In this document: one piece after another, positions 1 through 4,745 of the stretch
How positions within the stretch are numbered: the stretch's first letter is position 1
Layout of the letters: each line of letters begins with the position of its first letter
Assembly (NCBI GenBank): GCA_964564285.1
Contig: CAZMBZ010000198.1
Span: 1-9,818, forward strand
Reading direction: 5' to 3'
DNA length: 9,818 bases
Source: JAUWQU01 sp964564285
Lineage (GTDB): Bacteria > Planctomycetota > Phycisphaerae > SM23-33
Notes under the pieces: generated by a model
What the model was told of the DNA's origin: nothing
What the model saw: the letters and a program-made list of their open reading frames with translations, nothing else
Databases searched by the model: none
Made by a program: the position numbers and the translations under genes

Positions 1-1
1 A

Positions 2-211
2 GAGCGAAAAGTCGAAACGGTCGAGCAGTCCATCGGCGAACTCGAAGAAAAGCTCCGGCAGCTTATGGACGCCTCGGGCACGGCCGGCGAGGCAGGTGAC
101 CTCGACCTCGTAAACGACCTGGGCCGGCAGTATACGGTCATCGACGAGCAACTCCAGAAACAGTGGGAAGAATACACCGAACTGCACGACCAACTAGACG
201 CCTGCCCGTGA
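2..211 (+). CDS. ABC-F family ATPase, C-terminal end (partial)
   Basis: Only the last 69 codons are in the window; the gene begins to the left. The reading frame gives a charged, heptad-like helix with no stop until TGA at 209-211. Runs such as VEQSIGELEEKLRQL and YTVIDEQLQKQWEEYTELHDQL match the C-terminal antiparallel coiled coil that follows the second nucleotide-binding domain in Uup/EttA-type ABC-F proteins. Those proteins are soluble duplicated ATPases that act on ribosomes or nucleic acid, with no membrane domain. The ATPase domains are not visible, so this rests on the tail alone and the subfamily cannot be named. The next gene on the same strand begins 37 bases later, so co-transcription is possible. 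Another coiled-coil protein cannot be excluded. Confidence 0.6.
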   Translation, partial: ERKVETVEQSIGELEEKLRQLMDASGTAGEAGDLDLVNDLGRQYTVIDEQLQKQWEEYTELHDQLDACP

Positions 212-234
212 AACAAGGGTCCCCTTTTCCTGCC

Positions 235-242
235 AGAAGGAA
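235..242 (+). promoter_or_regulatory. Ribosome binding site of the Gfo/Idh/MocA gene
   Basis: AGAAGGAA lies 6 bases before the ATG at 249, at good Shine-Dalgarno spacing. It supports 249 over internal ATGs as the start, as does the Tat signal encoded right after it. Confidence 0.6.
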
Positions 243-248
243 CCAGTC

Positions 249-1586
249 ATGAAGTCAGTTACAAAAGCGACGATTACAAGAAGGCAGATGCTCGGAGCGA
301 TCGGCCTGGCCGGGGCGGCTGTGGGGTTCCCTGCCATCGTGCCATCGACGGTATTCGGCAAGAACGCGCCGTCCAACCGCGTCGTTCTGGGCATGATCGG
401 CGTTGGTCGCCAGGGCACCATGGTCAACCTGCGAACGCTCGTGGCGATGGATGGTGTGCAGATCGTCGCGGTGTGCGACGTCGATAAGTGGCGTCTTGAC
501 GGCGCCAAGGCGCGGGTGGACGCCAAATACGGCGACAAGGGCTGCGCCGCCTATGCCGACTGGCGCGAAGTCATCGCCCGCGACGATGTTGACGCGATCA
601 TGAACTCCACGCCGGACCACTGGCACATCCCGATATCACTGGCAGCCGTCCGCAAGGGCAAGCACGTCAGTTGCGAGAAACCGCTGACGCTCTCGATAGC
701 CGAGGGGCGGGCACTCGCCGACGCGGTAAAAAAGCACGGGGTGGTCTTCAGGACCGACTCCGAGTGCCGCAGCCACGCCTATATGCACAAAACGGCTGAG
801 CTGGTGCGCAACGGGTATCTCGGCAAGATAACGCAAATCGAGTGCGGCGTCCCGCGCGGCGACAAGCCCGGCGGAAGCGCCGCAACGTCGCCCGTGCCGA
901 AAGAGCTCGACTATGAAATGTGGATGGGCCCGATAAAGCGCAAGCCCTACATGGTCGACGCGGTGCATCCGTCGAAGTCGTTTGGCCGGCCCGGATGGAT
1001 GCGATGCCGCGACACCTGCGAAGGCATGATAACCAACTGGGGCACGCACTTGATGGATGTCGCCCAGTTAGCCAATAACACCGAGCGAACCGGTCCGGTC
1101 AGCGTCGAAGGCACGGGAACTTACCCCAAACCGGGCAGCGGCATATGGAATGTGCTGATCGATTTCAAGGTGCAGTATCAATACGCCAACGGCATGAAGA
1201 TGGACTATGTGATCGATCCCGGCGGGGCCTACCTGCGAGTCGAAGGCGAAGATGGGTGGATCCAGGCAAACTGGTTCAGAAAGGGCGGCCTCCAGGCCAG
1301 CGACAAGAAAATCCTGCGGACAAAGCTCAAGCCAACCGACTTGCACCTGCCCCAGCGAAGCGACAAGGACGACTTCATCTACTGCATCCGCAAAAACGCC
1401 CCCCAGGAATCCATGATCGACGCCGAAGTCGGCCATCGCACATGCTCGCTAGGGCAACTGGCGCATATCGCGATAAATCGCAACAAGAAATTGCAATGGC
1501 AGCCGGACAAGGAAGTCTTCACCAACGACAAAGAAGCCAACAAAATGCTGACCCGCCCCTACCGCAAACCATGGGGATTGGGATAG
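249..1586 (+). CDS. Tat-exported Gfo/Idh/MocA family oxidoreductase
   Basis: A 445-residue NAD(P)-dependent oxidoreductase of the glucose-fructose oxidoreductase / inositol dehydrogenase / MocA family. Residues 9-37 form a twin-arginine signal: TRRQML (Arg11-Arg12), then a hydrophobic Ala/Gly-rich stretch ending near VFG. The Rossmann domain follows with the nucleotide loop GMIGVGRQG (48-56), an acidic strand end VAVCDVD (73-79), TPDHWH (121-126) and the family's EKP motif (Glu143-Pro145), whose lysine contributes to catalysis. The C-terminal alpha/beta domain includes NWGTHLMD (263-270), where family members place the catalytic histidine. Length is normal for secreted planctomycete members. 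Export by Tat implies folding with cofactor in the cytoplasm and action in the periplasm. The substrate is probably a sugar or sugar derivative but cannot be assigned. The neighbouring hipA is convergent, so this gene ends its transcription unit. Confidence 0.9.
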   Translation: MKSVTKATITRRQMLGAIGLAGAAVGFPAIVPSTVFGKNAPSNRVVLGMIGVGRQGTMVNLRTLVAMDGVQIVAVCDVDKWRLDGAKARVDAKYGDKGCAAYADWREVIARDDVDAIMNSTPDHWHIPISLAAVRKGKHVSCEKPLTLSIAEGRALADAVKKHGVVFRTDSECRSHAYMHKTAELVRNGYLGKITQIECGVPRGDKPGGSAATSPVPKELDYEMWMGPIKRKPYMVDAVHPSKSFGRPGWMRCRDTCEGMITNWGTHLMDVAQLANNTERTGPVSVEGTGTYPKPGSGIWNVLIDFKVQYQYANGMKMDYVIDPGGAYLRVEGEDGWIQANWFRKGGLQASDKKILRTKLKPTDLHLPQRSDKDDFIYCIRKNAPQESMIDAEVGHRTCSLGQLAHIAINRNKKLQWQPDKEVFTNDKEANKMLTRPYRKPWGLG

Positions 1587-1595
1587 AGAGTGCGT

Positions 1596-1609
1596 AAGGG
1601 GTCAAGAAC
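1596..1609 (+). repeat. Left copy of a 14-base direct repeat flanking hipBA
   Basis: AAGGGGTCAAGAAC starts 9 bases after the oxidoreductase stop codon. A copy differing at one base lies at 3615-3628 in the same orientation, on the other side of hipBA. Both copies are intergenic and their flanking sequences differ. It could be a duplication left by insertion, a dispersed intergenic motif, or chance. Confidence 0.5.
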
Positions 1610-1624
1610 GAATGCCAACAACGT

Positions 1625-1637
1625 AAGCCATTGGCTT
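1625..1637. repeat. Small inverted repeat AAGCC-ATT-GGCTT
   Basis: A perfect 5-bp stem with a 3-base loop, the first of four hairpins between the convergent stop codons at 1586 and 1738. Too small to be meaningful alone; it is listed because of the cluster. Confidence 0.3.
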
Positions 1638-1648
1638 CCTGCCATTCT

Positions 1649-1677
1649 GTTAGAAAAAGTACCCCGCTTTTTCTAAC
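1649..1677. terminator. Probable bidirectional terminator hairpin
   Basis: A perfect 11-bp inverted repeat: GTTAGAAAAAG at 1649-1659, loop TACCCCG, and CTTTTTCTAAC at 1667-1677. It sits between two convergent genes, 63 bases after the oxidoreductase stop and 61 bases beyond the hipA stop. Each strand carries a five-T run, but inside the stem rather than after it, so it is not a textbook intrinsic terminator. Its position and symmetry fit a two-way transcription stop or an RNA 3'-end stabiliser. It also overlaps a short hairpin motif (1661-1681) that recurs at 7104-7121. Confidence 0.5.
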
Positions 1678-1680
1678 GGG

Positions 1681-1692
1681 TGGCGAACGCCA
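1681..1692. repeat. Small inverted repeat TGGCG-AA-CGCCA
   Basis: A perfect 5-bp GC-rich stem with an AA loop, 3 bases after the larger hairpin at 1649-1677. Part of the hairpin cluster in this convergent region. Confidence 0.35.
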
Positions 1693-1709
1693 GGCCATCT
1701 CATGCCGGG

Positions 1710-1731
1710 AAGAGGCCAGTGGCCTGCTCTT
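1710..1731 (-). terminator. Hairpin just after hipA, weak terminator candidate
   Basis: AGGCCA (1713-1718) and TGGCCT (1720-1725) are perfect inverted arms around one base, and AAGAG (1710-1714) can alternatively pair with CTCTT (1727-1731). The hairpin begins 7 bases after the hipA stop, where a 3'-end element would be expected. No U-tract follows, so terminator activity is uncertain. Confidence 0.3.
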
Positions 1732-1737
1732 GCGGCG

Positions 1738-3048
1738 TCACTTCTGCTGCATGTCCAATCGATGCGTGCGAGCGATGGCTTCGATCTGGTCTGGTTCGAC
1801 GTCCACAGATTCGGCGAATTCTCGCCAGCGACGGACCGCATGCCGCACCTCCCCAAGGATCGCTTCAGCACGGCCGCGCTTCATCGAGATCGTTTCGGCC
1901 ACCGCCTTGAAGTCATCCACAGTGAAGCCATCCCGCTTGCCATTAAGCCCCATCTGATGCCTGCTCGTCCATGGCCCATTGGGGTTGTAGCTGTAGGTTA
2001 TGTCAAAGGCGGGGGCCAGTGACCACTTGCCGCGTTTGTCCATCAAGAAGGCGATATTCTTGACGTGATCATCCTGGTTGCGTGCGACCACATTGAACAG
2101 CATGCGACGGAACTGCTCCTCGATGTCGTCCATGGACAGCCCCAGCCGACGTATGACCAGCAGCGCCTGTTCATACGAATGGCCGCCGGCGTTGTTGAAG
2201 TCCATGTGCGCGATCGCACCGAGCGATTGCATGTGAAGTTTCCCGCCACCTGCCATGCGATCGAAGCGGCGTGTCATGAAATGACGTCGCCCGTTCTCCT
2301 GGAATAAACGGCACTCAGCCATCTGGATGCCCGCGGCTTTCGCCATCAGGGCATAGGCATATTCGATCGCGCCATAGCCTTTGGGGTCGGCCAGTTCCTT
2401 GTCGCGATTGTTGGACACGCCGTCGAACTTCAACAGCCAGTACTCGAAGCCCTCGGGGGCTTTGACCTGGCCACTTCGTACCTCATTGGTTTGCCGGTTC
2501 CAGGCGATCACGGCCTTGGCTCGCGCTCCGCCTGCTGACGCCCCGACACGGAGAATCTCGCGAAGCGCATACTCCCTGTCTTTGTCCGCGAACGACGCGT
2601 CGAGGCCCTCTCGTGACCGCAACACCTCTGAGGCCAGTTCAACAAGCGCATCGACCTGGACAGGTGTTGACCGGTTCGGCGTCGGTCCAAGTGCCGGCCG
2701 AAACTCAAGCGCACCCATTCCGCGCGTGCCTGTGTAACAAAGCCGTTCAACCGCATCGATCTCGCCGGGCAGTCGCCCCTGCGATGCAAGCCAGGCATCG
2801 ATGACCGCATTGCCAAACTTGTCCGGCAGCGAGTCGGCGAGCATGCCCGGTAGACCATGGAATGCCTGCTGGGGCAGTTCTGGGAACTGGTATACTCGAT
2901 CGGTTAATGGCATCATCAACGGAGCGACCTGGATGCCACTGCGTTGGAAAGCATCGGTGTACTCAAAGGCCGCCATCTCGCCGGGACCATCAACCGAGAC
3001 CGCGCCAATCATCCTGCCCCACAACCGCACCTCAGCAACCGTGCTCAT
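1738..3048 (-). CDS. hipA: HipA-family serine/threonine kinase toxin
   Basis: A 436-residue HipA-type kinase, matching the roughly 440 residues of the family. Family members phosphorylate a translation component (glutamyl-tRNA synthetase in E. coli) and cause growth arrest or persistence; the target here is unknown. Residues 1-120 form the HipA N-terminal domain. The glycine-rich loop GASAGGARAK (169-178) contains Ser171, in the region where E. coli HipA autophosphorylates. Lys207 in WLLKFDG is the expected ATP-binding lysine. RNQDDHVKN (323-331) supplies catalytic Asp326 and metal-binding Asn331, and PAFDITY (346-352) supplies Asp349. All key residues are present, so the kinase looks active. 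GAGGG at 3055-3059 is the ribosome binding site, and the ATG overlaps the hipB stop by 4 bases, giving antitoxin-first coupled translation. Confidence 0.93.
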   Translation of the reverse strand: MSTVAEVRLWGRMIGAVSVDGPGEMAAFEYTDAFQRSGIQVAPLMMPLTDRVYQFPELPQQAFHGLPGMLADSLPDKFGNAVIDAWLASQGRLPGEIDAVERLCYTGTRGMGALEFRPALGPTPNRSTPVQVDALVELASEVLRSREGLDASFADKDREYALREILRVGASAGGARAKAVIAWNRQTNEVRSGQVKAPEGFEYWLLKFDGVSNNRDKELADPKGYGAIEYAYALMAKAAGIQMAECRLFQENGRRHFMTRRFDRMAGGGKLHMQSLGAIAHMDFNNAGGHSYEQALLVIRRLGLSMDDIEEQFRRMLFNVVARNQDDHVKNIAFLMDKRGKWSLAPAFDITYSYNPNGPWTSRHQMGLNGKRDGFTVDDFKAVAETISMKRGRAEAILGEVRHAVRRWREFAESVDVEPDQIEAIARTHRLDMQQK

Positions 3049-3410
3049 GACGCACCCTCGGTATCAGTGTCGCCAACTTCGTCCCCGTCGCCCCAAGTCC
3101 ATTCCTTATCTGCACCGGACGCGTCAGGCTTACGTGAGGCCCGCTTGCGCCGCTTCCCTTCCATGCGCAACTGCTGGATGGGACTGGGCACCGGCGGCGG
3201 GATGAATGCGTCGAGGTTCCCGAGCAGGTCCAGGGCTCGTAGAACCCTTATCAGGTTGGTCAACTGGGTGGACTCGCCACCCTCCAGCCGGATCAACGTT
3301 CGCTTGGACACGCCTGCCTCTTTCGCAAGCTCAGCCTGGGTCAGGTTCCGCTGGAGCCTGTGGCGGGCCAGGCGCTGCCCGATCTCAGCCAAGACAGCGG
3401 GGTCGGTCAT
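3045..3410 (-). CDS. hipB: HipB-like antitoxin, XRE-family helix-turn-helix repressor
   Basis: A 121-residue protein that should bind DNA, repress its own operon and neutralise HipA by forming a complex with it. Residues 7-60 are an XRE/Cro-type helix-turn-helix: RNLTQAELAKEAGVSKRTL followed by IRLEGGES. The remainder is a proline-rich linker (IPPPVPSP), a basic stretch (GKRRKRASRK) and an acidic Trp-containing tail (EWTWGDGDE), probably disordered, of the kind seen in a subset of HipB-like antitoxins. GAGG at 3419-3422 lies 8 bases before the ATG at 3410 and supports that start. The gene lies directly upstream of hipA with an ATGA overlap. Two operator-like boxes lie upstream at 3428-3451 and 3468-3491, consistent with autoregulation. 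Confidence 0.9.
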   Translation of the reverse strand: MTDPAVLAEIGQRLARHRLQRNLTQAELAKEAGVSKRTLIRLEGGESTQLTNLIRVLRALDLLGNLDAFIPPPVPSPIQQLRMEGKRRKRASRKPDASGADKEWTWGDGDEVGDTDTEGAS

Positions 3411-3427
3411 GAGAAGTACCTCGTCGT

Positions 3428-3451
3428 TAAAGTGCCAGTTCTGTCAACTAT
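3428..3451 (+). promoter_or_regulatory. hipBA operator-like box O2
   Basis: This 24-base site matches the opposite strand of box O1 (3468-3491) at 16 of 24 positions, including nine in a row (AAAGTGCCA) and a TGTC block. It is only partly palindromic (6 of 12 base pairs). It abuts the -10 element and the predicted start of transcription, where a bound repressor would block RNA polymerase. That HipB binds here is inference. Confidence 0.5.
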
Positions 3452-3475
3452 ATCGGCATTGCGCCATAAAAGCGA
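3447..3475 (-). promoter_or_regulatory. Candidate hipBA promoter
   Basis: On the minus strand TATAGT (3452-3447) is a good -10 element. At 17-bp spacing the -35 position (3475-3470, TCGCTT) is poor, which fits a regulated or low-output promoter. The implied transcript leader is about 30 bases and includes the hipB ribosome binding site. Both hexamers are overlapped by the operator-like boxes. Confidence 0.4.
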
Positions 3476-3491
3476 CACTAGTGGCACTTTT
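3468..3491. promoter_or_regulatory. hipBA operator-like box O1, 24-bp palindrome
   Basis: A near-perfect palindrome in which 10 of 12 base pairs are symmetric: arms AAAAG (3468-3472) and CTTTT (3487-3491) around a perfect CACTAGTG core (3476-3483). It covers the -35 position of the candidate hipBA promoter, and a second related copy lies 40 bp nearer the gene. HipB proteins are known to bind several palindromic operators upstream of their operons; binding here is inferred. Confidence 0.6.
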
Positions 3492-3502
3492 TATTTGCGT
3501 CC

Positions 3503-3616
3503 ATGGACCTCCTTCGCCAAGCAGTCACCCAGCCGACGTGGAGGCCATGCTGGCTGGCAACGAGCCGGAGGGGATCAGCCTGCGGAGGCTACAGAAGGAA
3601 CTGCCGGCGGCGAAAA
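3503..3616 (+). pseudogene. Possible fragment of an unknown gene, frameshifted
   Basis: Between the hipBA promoter and the lptB stop, the plus strand reads MDLLRQAVTQP from an ATG at 3503, then needs a frame change near 3533 to continue as DVEAMLAGNEPEGISL and RRLQKELPAAKR up to 3616. The second part has 22 of 26 codons ending in G or C, like the real genes here, and a protein-like composition. It stops at the right copy of the 14-base repeat (3615-3628). No family is recognised. It may be a broken gene remnant or a chance open stretch in GC-rich DNA. Confidence 0.22.
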
Positions 3617-3628
3617 GGGGTCAGGAAC
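3615..3628 (+). repeat. Right copy of a 14-base direct repeat flanking hipBA
   Basis: AAGGGGTCAGGAAC matches the left copy at 1596-1609 at 13 of 14 bases in the same orientation. The pair brackets the whole hipBA module and its promoter region (about 2.0 kb). It lies just beyond the lptB stop. Confidence 0.5.
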
Positions 3629-3629
3629 T

Positions 3630-3642
3630 CCGCGCCTCGCGG
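3630..3642 (-). terminator. Short GC hairpin right after the lptB stop
   Basis: CCGCG-CCT-CGCGG is a perfect 5-bp stem directly adjoining the lptB stop codon (3643-3645). On the minus strand it is followed, 13 bases on, by CCCCTTTT (3620-3613). The stem is short and the T run is distant, so this is a weak candidate for the end of the lptB transcript. Confidence 0.3.
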
Positions 3643-4389
3643 TCAGCGTTCGAGGTGGTCGAACTCGTCGCCGCGGAAGGTCTGGCCTAGATAGGTTCGG
3701 CGGACCAGTTCGTCGTTTATGAGGGCCTTGGGAGTGCCCTCGCGGAGCACCTTTCCGCTGTCGATGATATAGGACCTATCCGTAACGGTCAGGGTTTCGC
3801 GGACGTTGTGGTCGGTCAGGAGGAGGCTTATCCCGCGATCCTTGAGCCCGCGAATTTCGCGCTGGAGGTCTTCGACCGAGATGGGATCGACGCCCGAAAA
3901 CGGCTCATCCAGCAGCATCATGGTGGGATTGGTCACTAAAGCGCGGGCGATCTCGAGCTTGCGTCTTTCCCCGCCGGAAAGCGTCCGGGCGAGCTGCTTG
4001 CGCACGCCTTCGAGCCCGAACTGCTCAAGCAGTTGGTCGCACTTTTCCCGGCGGACCCTGCGGGGCAGATTCATGGTTTCCATGATGGCCATGATGTTCT
4101 GTCTAACAGTGAGCCGCTGGAAAATGCTGGGCTCCTGCGAGAGGTAACCCATTCCCCTGCGAGCCCTTTTGTACATGGGCATTCGAGTCACGACGACCCC
4201 GTCGAAGACGACCTCCCCATTGTCCGGCGTGACCATGCCGATAATCTGGCGGAAGGTGGTGGTCTTGCCGGCACCGTTTCGGCCCAGCAGGCCGACAATC
4301 TCGCCCTGGGCAACCGTGAACGAAACGTGGTCCACCACGGCCCGGCCACCGTAACACTTGACGAGGTCCTTGGCTTCGAGAAGGATCAT
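3643..4389 (-). CDS. lptB: LPS export ABC transporter ATP-binding protein LptB
   Basis: A 248-residue ATPase; E. coli LptB has 241. LptB powers the LptB2FG transporter that extracts lipopolysaccharide from the inner membrane and feeds the LptC-LptA bridge to the outer membrane. From the N-terminus: Walker A GRNGAGKTT, Q-loop segment LSQEPSIF, signature LSGGERRKLEIARAL, Walker B MMLLDEPFSGVDP, and H-loop LLLTDHNVRETL. The last two are particularly LptB-like. The ATG at 4389 (MILLEAKDLV) is chosen because homology starts there; the frame stays open upstream to 4473 but that part looks non-coding. No strong ribosome binding site is seen. It follows lepB on the same strand after a 356-base gap, so it may have its own promoter. 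Confidence 0.92.
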   Translation of the reverse strand: MILLEAKDLVKCYGGRAVVDHVSFTVAQGEIVGLLGRNGAGKTTTFRQIIGMVTPDNGEVVFDGVVVTRMPMYKRARRGMGYLSQEPSIFQRLTVRQNIMAIMETMNLPRRVRREKCDQLLEQFGLEGVRKQLARTLSGGERRKLEIARALVTNPTMMLLDEPFSGVDPISVEDLQREIRGLKDRGISLLLTDHNVRETLTVTDRSYIIDSGKVLREGTPKALINDELVRRTYLGQTFRGDEFDHLER

Positions 4390-4555
4390 ACCCGTTTTTC
4401 CGTTTCTGTCGCCCGCTCGAATGTGGACAAGCGGTGCAAAAGTCCTGCCTGGTCGGCCCGGATCGTCCCACAAAGGCCGGCCCGGCGAATCACCCGCCCC
4501 TCGTAACCCGCCATCGCGGCAACATTTCGCCCAAATCCATACATCCTAATATGTG

Positions 4556-4573
4556 CTCTCGTATATACTAGAG
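4556..4573. promoter_or_regulatory. 18-bp near-palindrome upstream of lptB, operator candidate
   Basis: CTCT-C-GTATATAC-T-AGAG is symmetric at 8 of 9 base pairs, with a perfect GTATATAC core. It lies in the most AT-rich part of the gap, 166 bases before the lptB ATG. It could be a repressor or activator site or overlap a -10 element; no matching -35 was found. Confidence 0.4.
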
Positions 4574-4655
4574 TCGCCAAGGCACGCCGCACGCGGCCAG
4601 GCGATGCGAAAAATCCGTTCCGACCACCCGGCCAATCCCGAGCGATATCAGCCCA

Positions 4656-4681
4656 GCCGGGACAATTGTGGATAACCCGGC
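4656..4681. other. Hairpin with a consensus DnaA-box match in its loop
   Basis: GCCGGG (4656-4661) and CCCGGC (4676-4681) form a perfect 6-bp stem. The 14-base loop contains TGTGGATAA (4667-4675), whose complement TTATCCACA is the E. coli DnaA-box consensus. It is the only such match I noticed and there is no cluster, so an origin is not supported. Confidence 0.3.
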
Positions 4682-4687
4682 CCGGGA

Positions 4688-4733
4688 GTCGGATTTAGCT
4701 TGGCCCGCCAAGGGCCGATCAGGCCCATCCGAC
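4688..4733 (-). ncRNA. Three-way-junction-like RNA fold after lepB
   Basis: GTCGGAT (4688-4694) pairs perfectly with ATCCGAC (4727-4733). Inside lie two abutting hairpins: CTTGGC/GCCAAG (4699-4712) and GGCC/GGCC with a 5-base loop (4713-4725). The fold begins 12 bases after the lepB stop on the transcribed strand. No U-tract follows. It could be a 3'-end or processing structure, or a leader element for lptB. No known RNA family is recognised. Confidence 0.35.
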
Positions 4734-4745
4734 GCACCGCCCAGA

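Larger units (their letters stand above)
4390..4745. other. 356-base gap between lepB and lptB, no gene seen
   Basis: No convincing coding frame is present. It holds a three-way-junction-like fold (4688-4733), a hairpin whose loop contains a DnaA-box match (4656-4681), and an AT-rich island around 4535-4573 with an 18-bp near-palindrome. It is presumably the lepB 3' region plus the lptB promoter and leader. A clear -35/-10 pair for lptB was not found. Confidence 0.6.

Noticed and set aside
215..228. Terminator between the ABC-F gene and the oxidoreductase (AAGGGTCCCCTTTT)
   Set aside because: The stem is only 4-5 bp with a minimal loop, too weak to call.
3419..3447. hipBA promoter using TTGACA on the minus strand (3447-3442) as -35
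   Set aside because: The hexamer is perfect, but the sequence 17 bp downstream (ACGAGG) is not a -10 and coincides with the hipB ribosome binding site.
2944..3690. 248-codon plus-strand open frame across hipB and its promoter
   Set aside because: Mostly antisense to hipB; only the segment after about 3503 has gene-like codon use, reported separately as a possible fragment.
4390..4473. Longer lptB start at 4473 (28 extra residues)
   Set aside because: The extra peptide (MWDDPGRPGRTF onward) has no LptB homology; the family's N-terminus aligns with MILLEAKDLV at 4389.
4656..4681. Replication origin near the DnaA-box match
   Set aside because: A single box, no cluster, no AT-rich unwinding element, and no dnaA, dnaN or gidA nearby.
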